A stretch of DNA of 64,000 bases from Emticicia sp. BO119 (GTDB taxonomy: Bacteria; Bacteroidota; Bacteroidia; Cytophagales; Spirosomataceae). The stretch's first letter is position 1; each line of letters opens with the position of its first letter. Below the pieces are notes generated by a model that saw only the letters and a list, made by a program, of their open reading frames with translations, did no database searches and was not told the origin of the DNA. The DNA is taken from assembly GCF_013912375.1 (NCBI RefSeq), contig NZ_JACETV010000002.1, forward strand, positions 744,001 through 808,000, written 5' to 3'. Shown piece by piece: positions 17,144 through 25,646 of this stretch. The position numbers were made by a program, and so were the translations under genes.

Positions 17144-17536
17144 TTGCTAAGTTGATCAATCGCGTAAAAACGAGTTGAAGTGGTAAAAAAATAAACATTA
17201 AAACAGAATATTGGTTAGAAGCATCGTCGAAAATGTCACGAGGCTAATGCCTGAAAAATATTACATCACGAATAAATCCTGATGCAGCTAAACCCGGTAC
17301 AGCCATACTGCCTAATGTTGTTTTCAGGATGATTCTCCCTGACAGTATTCTTGCATTCATCGTATTTTTCATAAACCAGTATGTTTTAACGATACAAATT
17401 TGCGCAAGCTGTTGATACACTGAAAGTCAGAAACATCAGGTGGTAAAATGGGCTTTGTAAATGGTGGTTTTGTATTCAAATACGGAAAAATAAAAGCTAC
17501 CCGAACAGAGTAGCTTTTAAGTATATAAACAAACGA
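17144..17536. other. Intergenic region, 393 bases, with one weak small reading frame
   Basis: No established gene. The minus strand has a 42-codon frame at 17372-17244 starting MKNTMNARILSGRIILKTTL, with a hydrophobic middle (GSMAVPGLAASGF). It has no recognisable family or clear ribosome binding site and may be spurious. A terminator hairpin for the minus-strand operon lies at 17491-17519. Confidence 0.35.
17491..17519 (-). terminator. Intrinsic terminator after the 17537-20064 operon
   Basis: TAAAAGCTAC (17491-17500) and GTAGCTTTTA (17510-17519) form a perfect 10-bp stem with a 9-nt loop. On the minus strand it is followed by a T-rich run, as expected for a terminator of the surface-protein genes. 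Confidence 0.82.
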
Positions 17537-17941
17537 TTATTCCTTTTTCTCTTCTTGAAGGAGGTCAGGAAGTATTGGCTTCAACTGCGTTTCTTTTACT
17601 GTTTTATCAAAAGTAGCTTTGGCTTCACTTGCACTCACTTCGCTGGCTAAACCTAATGGTTTTATAGCATTTATAGTAGAATCAGTAGTAGCAGAGATGG
17701 GTGTAAAAATAAACTTTAAACCTTCTGCTTTACCTTCAAGGAAAGCCTTAGCCAGGCTCGAACCTTCAAAGTCCTTATTAGTAACCTTATTTGATACCCT
17801 TACAGGAGCATATAATGCCCCTGGAATCCTGTTGTTTGTTATCTGGCTGCTTATACTTTCTTCAGCATTATAGTCCTGTGCTTTCAGTTCTGAACAAAGC
17901 AGAAATAAGACTGACAAGCTAATATATAATTTAGTTTTCAT
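17537..17941 (-). CDS. Small secreted protein of unknown function
   Basis: A 134-residue protein with a signal peptide (MKTKLYISLSVLFLLCSELKA, cleavage near residue 21). The mature part is polar and helical, rich in Ala, Lys and Glu, ending in ILPDLLQEEKKE. No motif was recognised. It starts five bases after the stop of the 705-residue repeat protein and is clearly in the same operon, so it may be an accessory factor (inferred from position). Confidence 0.72.
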   Translation of the reverse strand: MKTKLYISLSVLFLLCSELKAQDYNAEESISSQITNNRIPGALYAPVRVSNKVTNKDFEGSSLAKAFLEGKAEGLKFIFTPISATTDSTINAIKPLGLASEVSASEAKATFDKTVKETQLKPILPDLLQEEKKE

Positions 17942-17946
17942 GATTT

Positions 17947-20064
17947 TTATTTTGCGTTTACCAATACATTTATTTTACCTATTGAGTCATCATCAAATTC
18001 TTGTAGTGCTTTCCCTAATACCTGACCTACTTCTACTTTTTCCCGATCGGCTTTCATAGCCACACCTGGTGTAGATGATGTTACCAATAAATCACCTCTT
18101 TCAATTGGGCCACCTTCTAAACAGACTTTAGTCGGAATAACCCCTACAACACCCATTGGAACTTTATTGGTTAATTCGGTATCAATATTTTCTTCAGATA
18201 ATAAAACTCCAGGTTTGGTAGCATAAACTCCGGCTACAAGTGTTGAGTAAGGTTCATTTGATTTCTCTACTGTACGGTCTTTATCAACAGAAATAACCAG
18301 GACATCTCCGGGTTCAAAATCGTTTATATTACTATTTACATCAAAAGCTTCGGCAATGTCTGCACCTCCGGTTTGAGTGCCGCCATTGAAGAAACCTCTG
18401 CCCGTTTTATCAATGCGGGCCACATTACCGCTGTTATTCTGGAAAACAGCAAGATTACCGCTTGAACCCGTATGATTAACAAAAAGAGCACTTGCTGTAC
18501 CAGCATTACTAATATGAACAGTAGGGTTTACATTAGAAGTATTAAAATTATCAAAGCGTCCTGCTCTTCCGGTTCCAAAATTGGGTGTAAACCCATATAT
18601 TCCGTTTCCGTTGCCATCGGAGCTTCCTTCAACACCATTTCCATTTTTTCCGGCATTAGCCCTTATGGCATCACCACTACCTTCTGTTAAGGCTAATAGG
18701 GCCGGCCCATTACCATTTGCATTCGAAGCATAGAATAAGCCGGCGTAGCCACCTGTTCCTGATGATATACCATAAACACCGGCGGTACCAAAATTAGCAA
18801 ATATTGAATTTACTTCTCCCTTTAATGCTGTCGCAGTACCATAGGTATTGTCTATTTTGGCACTAACGCCTGTTCCATTTCCCACATTTGTTACTGTAAC
18901 AACATCAGTATCATTATCTTCATTATAGTTGTTAAACTTACCTGCCCTGCCTGTAGCAAAGGTCGGTACCCAGGCATAGAGTGCATTACCCGCGCCATCT
19001 ATATTTGTTTCAACACCATTACCGTTTTTACTGGCATTGGCTGTAATGGCATTGCCATTCCCATCGGTTATTGCTACAAGTGCGGGCCCATTACCTGAAA
19101 CATTAGCTGCATGAAAAAGCCCGGCAAAACCTCCGGTACCTGACGACCTGCCAAATATGGCGGCAGCACCAAAGTTGCCGAAAATAGTATTTACTTCACC
19201 TTTTACAGCAGCAGCTACACTATTAGTATTGTTTACGATAAACGAAGCGGCATGCCCTAAAGCAAGATTAGGTATATTTCCGTTTCCATTTGTTACGACC
19301 TCTAATGTGTTAGCATTTATATTAGTTGCGTTATAATTCTCAAATCTTCCGGCTCTGCCAGTACTACTGTTAAGGCCAACCTGTCCGTAGACACCTATAG
19401 CTGTATTAGCTGTACTGGTAGCAATGAATCCTCTGACACCGTAGCCGCCACCATCGTTGCGGCCAACTACTGCTCCTGCAATATCACTGGTAATTCTACC
19501 AACTACCCCTTCTCCATTTCCATTATTATCTGCAACAAGACCGGCTGAAGTTTGAGCGCTGGTAATACCATGTAAAGCAAAACCTGCTCCTGTAGAGCTA
19601 CGTACTCCGGCTCCGGTACCAGAGGTTGATACATTAATAACCGTACCTCCACCAGCAGTATTAGCATTTATTACATTATTGGAATTATTGGTATTGAAAA
19701 TACTCATATTAGCAGCTATTCCGGTATTTGAAGTAGCGGCCAGACCCGTGCCGGAATTACTATTGGCATAGACTCCATATCCGCCGGCAGTGGCATTACC
19801 ATAGACGCCAAGGCCATTGGGCGTAACACCATAAACACCCCAGCCAGATCCATTGTGGCTGCCCCAGATGCCTATTCCTAAGCCTCCGGTTCCATTACTG
19901 ATCCCTCGGATTCCTGATGAAAAACCACCTGGACTGGTTGAAGACATTATACCACGAATGGCATAATCATTTGAAGCGGTACCCGGATTGACCGCATCAA
20001 TCCTTTGGGCAATAAGTGTGTGTGTACTTATCGAGCAGATAAGTAAAAGTTTGATTGTTTTCAT
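17947..20064 (-). CDS. Glycine/asparagine-rich repeat surface protein with C-terminal tail-fibre-type domain
   Basis: A 705-residue secreted protein (signal peptide about 1-19, ending LIAQ). Residues about 25-560 are low-complexity, beta-solenoid-like repeats rich in G, N, A, S and T with recurring GVYG, AGLF, RAGRF and GNGxAI motifs. Two long units of 127 residues are near-copies, beginning KGEVNTIF (288) and KGEVNSIF (415). The C-terminal domain (about 566-705) starts GGADIAEAFD and contains EPGDVLVIS and GDLLVTSSTPGVAMKA, a conserved module at the end of many bacterial tail-fibre-like surface proteins. Probably a surface appendage or adhesin; the role is inferred from composition. Confidence 0.8.
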   Translation of the reverse strand: MKTIKLLLICSISTHTLIAQRIDAVNPGTASNDYAIRGIMSSTSPGGFSSGIRGISNGTGGLGIGIWGSHNGSGWGVYGVTPNGLGVYGNATAGGYGVYANSNSGTGLAATSNTGIAANMSIFNTNNSNNVINANTAGGGTVINVSTSGTGAGVRSSTGAGFALHGITSAQTSAGLVADNNGNGEGVVGRITSDIAGAVVGRNDGGGYGVRGFIATSTANTAIGVYGQVGLNSSTGRAGRFENYNATNINANTLEVVTNGNGNIPNLALGHAASFIVNNTNSVAAAVKGEVNTIFGNFGAAAIFGRSSGTGGFAGLFHAANVSGNGPALVAITDGNGNAITANASKNGNGVETNIDGAGNALYAWVPTFATGRAGKFNNYNEDNDTDVVTVTNVGNGTGVSAKIDNTYGTATALKGEVNSIFANFGTAGVYGISSGTGGYAGLFYASNANGNGPALLALTEGSGDAIRANAGKNGNGVEGSSDGNGNGIYGFTPNFGTGRAGRFDNFNTSNVNPTVHISNAGTASALFVNHTGSSGNLAVFQNNSGNVARIDKTGRGFFNGGTQTGGADIAEAFDVNSNINDFEPGDVLVISVDKDRTVEKSNEPYSTLVAGVYATKPGVLLSEENIDTELTNKVPMGVVGVIPTKVCLEGGPIERGDLLVTSSTPGVAMKADREKVEVGQVLGKALQEFDDDSIGKINVLVNAK

Positions 20065-20202
20065 GAGCTATTAAATCAGAGCTATAAAATTGTACAACAC
20101 AAACTTAGGCCTACTATATTTTTAGTACAATTTTCAGAATAAAAAAATAGCTCAGAATTTACTGAGTGGTTGTTAAAGGTCTTTTTAATTTACGTTTATA
20201 TC

Positions 20203-21126
20203 TTATTGCAAATGCCCTTTTAGAAACACAATAATTTTGTCTTTGATGTAAGATTCATCAAACATTTCGCCATAATGTGGAGCATCCTTTACAATTATTA
20301 CTTCATTTTGTACCTTATTCAAGGTAAGCCAAGAACTCAATAATTTAGATTGGTTAGGGGGAACAGAGGCATCTTTTTCACCATGAATAATCAGAAACGG
20401 AGGGTCATTTTTATCAATATATGAGGCAGGGCTGGCTGTTTTAGCTAAGTCTGGCCTTTCAATTGGAGATGCCCCCAGTAAAGTACTAATGGCATCATTG
20501 GGTTCATTTTCTTGTGGTTTCAGAGTAGCCAAAAAGTCTGCCGGACCATAAAAGTCTACTACTGCATTGATTTTAAATGATTTATGGGTATTTGGTGCAT
20601 AAAATGAGGGTATATGATTATTGTGTGACAAGGCTAACAGAGAAGCCAGATGACCACCTGCCGAAAAACCAATCAACGCTACTTTGTCTTTATTATAACC
20701 ATATTTCGAAGCATGCTTGTAAAGAAACTCCAGAGCTTGATTACAGTCTTGAATCTGGGCAGGAAAAATGGCTGTTGTGCTATACCGATAATCAATCGAG
20801 GCCAACGCAAATCCATTATTGAGGATAGCATTAATGGTTTTTTTCATATAACTCATATCAGCATATTTATCATTCAGCATCCATGCACCGCCATGAATCC
20901 AAACTACTAAAGGCATTTCCGCCTTTGTATTGGCCGGAATATAAATATCTAATAAGTGCTTTTTGAGTGTATCATTGGCATAAGGAATATTACCATATAA
21001 TCTGGTATCGGGCGGGAAAAAAGAGATTACTCTGTTAGTAGCCTGACCAAAGCTTAAATTAGCTGCAAAAATTAAAACCAGAAGAGAAAGATTTTTTTTA
21101 TTAAATGAAAAAAGCTTCATATGCAT
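20203..21126 (-). CDS. Secreted alpha/beta-hydrolase (carboxylesterase/BD-FAE type)
   Basis: A 307-residue protein with an N-terminal signal peptide (hydrophobic core about 12-27, ending SFGQ) and an alpha/beta-hydrolase fold of the BD-FAE/esterase-lipase type. The oxyanion motif HGGAW is at 78-82, the nucleophile elbow GFSAGG has Ser155, and the acid and histidine lie in HGEKDASVP and DAPHYGE near the C-terminus. It probably cleaves acyl or feruloyl esters outside the cytoplasm. A second ATG two codons later (MKLFSF) is equally possible. It is the first minus-strand gene before the plus-strand DUF1549 cluster. Confidence 0.88.
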   Translation of the reverse strand: MHMKLFSFNKKNLSLLVLIFAANLSFGQATNRVISFFPPDTRLYGNIPYANDTLKKHLLDIYIPANTKAEMPLVVWIHGGAWMLNDKYADMSYMKKTINAILNNGFALASIDYRYSTTAIFPAQIQDCNQALEFLYKHASKYGYNKDKVALIGFSAGGHLASLLALSHNNHIPSFYAPNTHKSFKINAVVDFYGPADFLATLKPQENEPNDAISTLLGASPIERPDLAKTASPASYIDKNDPPFLIIHGEKDASVPPNQSKLLSSWLTLNKVQNEVIIVKDAPHYGEMFDESYIKDKIIVFLKGHLQ

Positions 21127-21346
21127 AAGCGATAGATTTTGGAATTAAATATAGTTTAAAAATATTTTCAAAACCTTATTTCATTTAGTTAATCAGGCAT
21201 TATTAAAGAAATTTGATTTTGCAAACTGTTATTGCCTACTTTTATATTTTACAATTAATATCAAAAAAGTACAAGAAAATAATAAAAATATGGTGGTAAA
21301 TCGTTAAGGTATCAATTAACTTTGTTGGATACTTTGCCCTAACTAC

Positions 21347-24067
21347 ATGCGGATTCGCTTTTTTATCATATCAGCCCTAATTATCGCCACACTTTCAATT
21401 GGATGGAACTACTTCAAAGATGTGTCTTCTGATGGTGTAGACTATAGTACAGAAGTTAAACCTATTCTGAATAAACACTGTATCTCATGTCATGGTGGGG
21501 TAAAACGACAAGGCGATTTTAGTCTTTTATTCCGTACCGAGGCTCTGGCCAAAACCAAATCAGGCAAACCAGCTATCGTCCCTTTCCACCCTGAGCAAAG
21601 TGAGTTTATCAAAAGACTTACCCATTCAGACCCCGACGAGCGAATGCCCTATAAAGCACCGCAATTGAGCCAGCAGGATATTGAGATTCTGACACAATGG
21701 GTGAAAGAAGGAGCAAAATGGGGAGACCACTGGGCTTATGTAGCCCCTAAAGAAGTGAAAGTGCCAGACAAAGGACTCTTTGCAGGTTTATTCAGTTTCG
21801 GCAGTTGGGAGAAGAATGATATTGACTATTTTGTTAAAGCGAGGTTAAAAGAAGAAGGATTATCTCCCGCAAAAGAATCTGATAGGGCCACACTTGTCAG
21901 AAGAGTATGTCTGGATATAATTGGCTTACCACCCACACCGGAGCAGATAAAGAAATATGTAACCGAAGAAGGCTCTTATGAAGCCTTGGTAGATGAATTG
22001 CTGGCCTCTAAACAATATGGCGAGCGTTGGGCATCTATGTGGCTCGATTTAGCCCGCTATTCAGATAGCAGAGGATATCAGAAAGACAATGGCCGGACTA
22101 TCTGGCGTTACAGGGATTGGGTGATTGATGCCTTTAACAATAATATGCCTTTCGACCAGTTCACTAAAGAGCAATTGGCCGGAGATTTATTGCCATCACC
22201 TACAGAAAATCAGTTAATAGCTACTGCCTTTCATCGGAATACGATGAATAATGATGAAACCGGCACAGTAGACGAAGAATTCAGGGTAGCCGCCGTGATT
22301 GACCGTGTAAATACGACTTTTGATGTATGGCAGGGTACTACCTTTGCCTGTGTGCAATGCCATAGCCACCCGTATGATCCTTTCCGTAATGAAGAGTATT
22401 ATAAAATGATGGCGTTCTTCAATAATACCCGTGATGAAGACACGCAGGATGAAGCCCCTAATTACCGGAAATTTTCTGATGAAGATGAAAAGAAATTAGA
22501 TAGTCTGACTCATTGGATAAAGACAAAATTAGGAGATGATAAGGGCAAAGACTATAATCAGTTCCTTAGAAGTTTAGAACCACGCCATCATGCACACGAT
22601 GCCGATAATTATGTAAATGGTGCATTATTGGGCGATAGAAATATTGGTTTGCGTCATCAAGGTACTTGTCGGTTGCCTGATATAAAATTAGATAATAAAA
22701 CTACATTTCTCATTAGTTATGTAAGCAAAAATATAGGTGGCTGGCTGGAGTTAAGAAAAGATAGCCCAACAGGAGAAATATTGACAAAACTTAAATTGGA
22801 TACTACTGCCAGAAACAAGTTGCTCTTCATTCCTGTCAAAGCAACAAGTGGGCGGCATGACTTATATCTGGTAGGAACAAATGGCCGACTAAAACCTGAG
22901 CAAGATGTATTTTCAATCAACTGGTTTACATTCTTAGACGATTTTCCGAAAGGCGATTCTAAGAAATTTGATGATTTTAAATACCTGATAACAGCCAGGA
23001 CTCAGAATACACCAATTATGCTCAGAAGCGATGCAGATTACGAGCGTAAAACTCATGTGTTTGTAAGAGGAAACTGGTTGGTTCATGGGCCTGAAGTACA
23101 ACCTGATGTACCCCATTCAATGAATCCTTTCCCGAAAAATGCGCCAAGAAATCGGTTAGGCTTAGCAGAGTGGTTATTGGATAAAGGTAACCCTTTAACT
23201 GCCCGTACAATGGTAAATCGTTTCTGGGAACAGCTATTTGGGATTGGTTTAGTAGAGACTTTAGAAGATTTTGGTACACAAGGAGCAAAACCTTCACACA
23301 TAGCATTATTAGATTACCTCGCTGTTAAATTCAGAGATGATTATAAATGGCATATGAAGCCATTGCTTAAATACATAGTCATGTCGGCTACTTATCAGCA
23401 ATCATCGGAAGCGGATGAGGATTTAACACTGAAAGACCCGCAGAACCGGTTATTAGCGCATGGCCCTCGCATTCGTATGACTTCTGAAATGGTAAGAGAC
23501 CAGACTTTGGCCATAAGTGGTTTATTAAGTGCAAAAATGTATGGCAAACCAGTAATGCCCTATCAGCCTGATGGTGTCTGGCAGGCTGTTAATAGTAACC
23601 TGAATTATAAACAAAGTGAGGGTGAAGACCAGTACCGCCGAGCTATCTATACCTTTGCGCGCCGCACAGGGCCATATCCACAACAGATAACTTTTGATGC
23701 CTCAAGTCGGGAAATTTGTACGCAAAGACGCATCCGTACTAACACTCCTCTGCAAGCTTTGCAATTACTGAATGATCCCGTGTTTGTAGAAGCGTCAAAA
23801 AATCTGGCAATACAAATGCAGAAGAACGCTAAAACAGTAGACGAGCAAATCAACTGGGCTTATCAACGGATTTTCATACATAATGCTACAAATAAGGATT
23901 TAGCGGCACTTAAACGCTTGTATGAAGTATCATTACAAGAGTTTAAAGTTAAACCACAAGATGCCAAGGCTTTTTTAAAAGAAGAAAAACAACAGGCAGA
24001 AACAGCGGCTTTGACAATTGTGGCCAATACTATTTTGAATTTAGATGAATTTGTAACGAAGCAGTAA
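21347..24067 (+). CDS. Cytochrome-c (PSCyt1)/DUF1549/DUF1553 protein
   Basis: A 906-residue membrane-anchored protein: N-terminal anchor (about 4-20), a planctomycete-type cytochrome c domain PSCyt1 with haem motif CISCH at 45-49, DUF1549 (about 150-370, with WLDLARYSDSRGYQKD and a second CVQCH near 335-339), a beta-sandwich carbohydrate-binding-like insert (about 440-560) and DUF1553 (about 600-890; RLGLAEWLLDKGNPLTARTM, MSATYQQSS). The family is usually encoded with DUF1501 proteins, as here 12 bases downstream. Its role is poorly defined; the haem motifs suggest electron transfer in the periplasm. First gene of the 21-29 kb cluster. Confidence 0.92.
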   Translation: MRIRFFIISALIIATLSIGWNYFKDVSSDGVDYSTEVKPILNKHCISCHGGVKRQGDFSLLFRTEALAKTKSGKPAIVPFHPEQSEFIKRLTHSDPDERMPYKAPQLSQQDIEILTQWVKEGAKWGDHWAYVAPKEVKVPDKGLFAGLFSFGSWEKNDIDYFVKARLKEEGLSPAKESDRATLVRRVCLDIIGLPPTPEQIKKYVTEEGSYEALVDELLASKQYGERWASMWLDLARYSDSRGYQKDNGRTIWRYRDWVIDAFNNNMPFDQFTKEQLAGDLLPSPTENQLIATAFHRNTMNNDETGTVDEEFRVAAVIDRVNTTFDVWQGTTFACVQCHSHPYDPFRNEEYYKMMAFFNNTRDEDTQDEAPNYRKFSDEDEKKLDSLTHWIKTKLGDDKGKDYNQFLRSLEPRHHAHDADNYVNGALLGDRNIGLRHQGTCRLPDIKLDNKTTFLISYVSKNIGGWLELRKDSPTGEILTKLKLDTTARNKLLFIPVKATSGRHDLYLVGTNGRLKPEQDVFSINWFTFLDDFPKGDSKKFDDFKYLITARTQNTPIMLRSDADYERKTHVFVRGNWLVHGPEVQPDVPHSMNPFPKNAPRNRLGLAEWLLDKGNPLTARTMVNRFWEQLFGIGLVETLEDFGTQGAKPSHIALLDYLAVKFRDDYKWHMKPLLKYIVMSATYQQSSEADEDLTLKDPQNRLLAHGPRIRMTSEMVRDQTLAISGLLSAKMYGKPVMPYQPDGVWQAVNSNLNYKQSEGEDQYRRAIYTFARRTGPYPQQITFDASSREICTQRRIRTNTPLQALQLLNDPVFVEASKNLAIQMQKNAKTVDEQINWAYQRIFIHNATNKDLAALKRLYEVSLQEFKVKPQDAKAFLKEEKQQAETAALTIVANTILNLDEFVTKQ

Positions 24068-24079
24068 TATATTAAACCA

Positions 24080-25546
24080 ATGAATCTCTTTCACGAAGTA
24101 AGCGAAGCAAATTTACAGGCTATTAAACGTAGGCATTTTCTGAAACAATGCACGACCGGAATAGGTATGATGGCGTTAGGTTCGCTCACAGGTTGTTTTA
24201 ACGGAAAGAAAGAGACGTTAACAGATAACCCCTTAGCCCCCAAAATGCCACACTTTGCACCAAAGGCAAAGAATGTGATTTATATGCACATGGCAGGGTC
24301 TCCGTCGCAATTAGAAATGTTTGATTATAAACCTGAACTGGAAAAATGGCACGGTAAAGATTGTCCGGAAGAATTCCTGAAAGGTAAAACTTTCGCTTTT
24401 ATCAGGGGTGTACCCAAGATGTTAGGTCCACAAGGTAAATTTGCACAATATGGGCAGTCGGGTGCGTGGATGTCTGATTATGTGCCCTTCTTTCATAATA
24501 TGGCTGATGAAGTTTCTTTTCTGAAAGCCATGCACACCGATCAGTTCAATCATGCACCTGCACAATTATTTATGCAGACTGGTAGCCCAAGGTTAGGCCG
24601 ACCTGGAATGGGTGCCTGGGCAACTTATGGTTTGGGTTCTGAAAACCAGAATCTACCCGGTTATATCGTACTCACATCAGGTGGTAAATACCCTGAGGGT
24701 GGCAAGAGCATCTGGGGAAGTGGGTTTTTACCATCAGTCTATCAGGGTGTACAATGCCGTTCTAATGGTGAGCCGGTATTATATGTCAATAATCCGGCAG
24801 GTGTTAGCAGAGACATCCGCAGGGAAGCAATTAATACGATTAATGAAATCAATCAACGTCAATATGAAGAATTTAAAGACCCCGAAATATTGACCCGTAT
24901 TTCTCAGTACGAGCTGGCATTTAATATGCAGATGACCGTGCCTGAAACGATGGATATTTCTAAAGAACCACAGAAAATCCATGAATTGTATGGTACTACT
25001 CCGGGCCAGACCTCTTTTGCCAACAATTGCCTCTTAGCCAGAAAACTGGTAGAAAATGGAGTACGTTTCGTACAACTCTACGACTGGGGTTGGGATATGC
25101 ACGGCTCAAGCAGAGGCGAATCTATCGAAATTGCTTTGTGGGAAAAATGCCGCCAGATTGACCAGGCTATGTCGGCTTTATTATTAGACCTTAAACAAAG
25201 AGGTTTATTAGAAGAAACCCTTGTGGTTTGGGGAGGTGAATTTGGTAGAACACCTATGCAGGAAAACCGGGATAATAAACCTGCACCATTCTTGGGTAGA
25301 GACCACCATGTAGAAGCCTACACCATGTGGCTCGCCGGAGGTGGAATCAAAAAAGGATTTACACATGGAGAAACTGACGAAATTGGCTATTATGGCGTAA
25401 AAGGTAAGACCCACGTACACGATTTACAAGCGACTATTCTGAATCAATTAGGGCTGAACCACGAGAAACTTACTTATGATTTTCAGGGAAGACCATTCAG
25501 GCTAACAGATGTAGGCGGAAAAGTAATTAATGAGATAATTGCCTGA
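24080..25546 (+). CDS. DUF1501 family protein with Tat-type lipoprotein signal
   Basis: A 488-residue sulfatase-like-fold protein. The N-terminus has the twin-arginine signal KRRHFLK followed by a hydrophobic stretch and a Cys in SLTGCF, suggesting Tat export and possibly lipidation. Family motifs include AKNVIYMHMAGSPSQLEMFD, GAWMSDYVPFF, ARKLVENGVRFVQLYDWGWD, VVWGGEFGRTPMQEN and DHHVEAYTMWLAGGGIKKG. DUF1501 proteins are in the alkaline-phosphatase superfamily and pair with DUF1549/DUF1553 proteins. Co-transcription with the upstream gene is likely given the 12-base gap. Confidence 0.93.
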   Translation: MNLFHEVSEANLQAIKRRHFLKQCTTGIGMMALGSLTGCFNGKKETLTDNPLAPKMPHFAPKAKNVIYMHMAGSPSQLEMFDYKPELEKWHGKDCPEEFLKGKTFAFIRGVPKMLGPQGKFAQYGQSGAWMSDYVPFFHNMADEVSFLKAMHTDQFNHAPAQLFMQTGSPRLGRPGMGAWATYGLGSENQNLPGYIVLTSGGKYPEGGKSIWGSGFLPSVYQGVQCRSNGEPVLYVNNPAGVSRDIRREAINTINEINQRQYEEFKDPEILTRISQYELAFNMQMTVPETMDISKEPQKIHELYGTTPGQTSFANNCLLARKLVENGVRFVQLYDWGWDMHGSSRGESIEIALWEKCRQIDQAMSALLLDLKQRGLLEETLVVWGGEFGRTPMQENRDNKPAPFLGRDHHVEAYTMWLAGGGIKKGFTHGETDEIGYYGVKGKTHVHDLQATILNQLGLNHEKLTYDFQGRPFRLTDVGGKVINEIIA

Positions 25547-25610
25547 TAAATCCGTATTTATTATTGTAAATAAGTAGCAACGCAGTCTATGTGTTGCTAT
25601 TTTTATATTC

Positions 25611-25618
25611 TATCTTTG
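25611..25618 (+). promoter_or_regulatory. Putative -7 element for the FG-GAP/TIM-barrel gene
   Basis: TATCTTTG at 25611-25618 matches the Bacteroidota TAnnTTTG element and lies 28 bases upstream of the ATG at 25647. No well-spaced TTTG partner was found, so this is tentative. It suggests the fusion gene can be transcribed separately from the DUF1501 gene. Confidence 0.35.
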
Positions 25619-25646
25619 CAGAGATTGTATTTATTACACTACTCTT

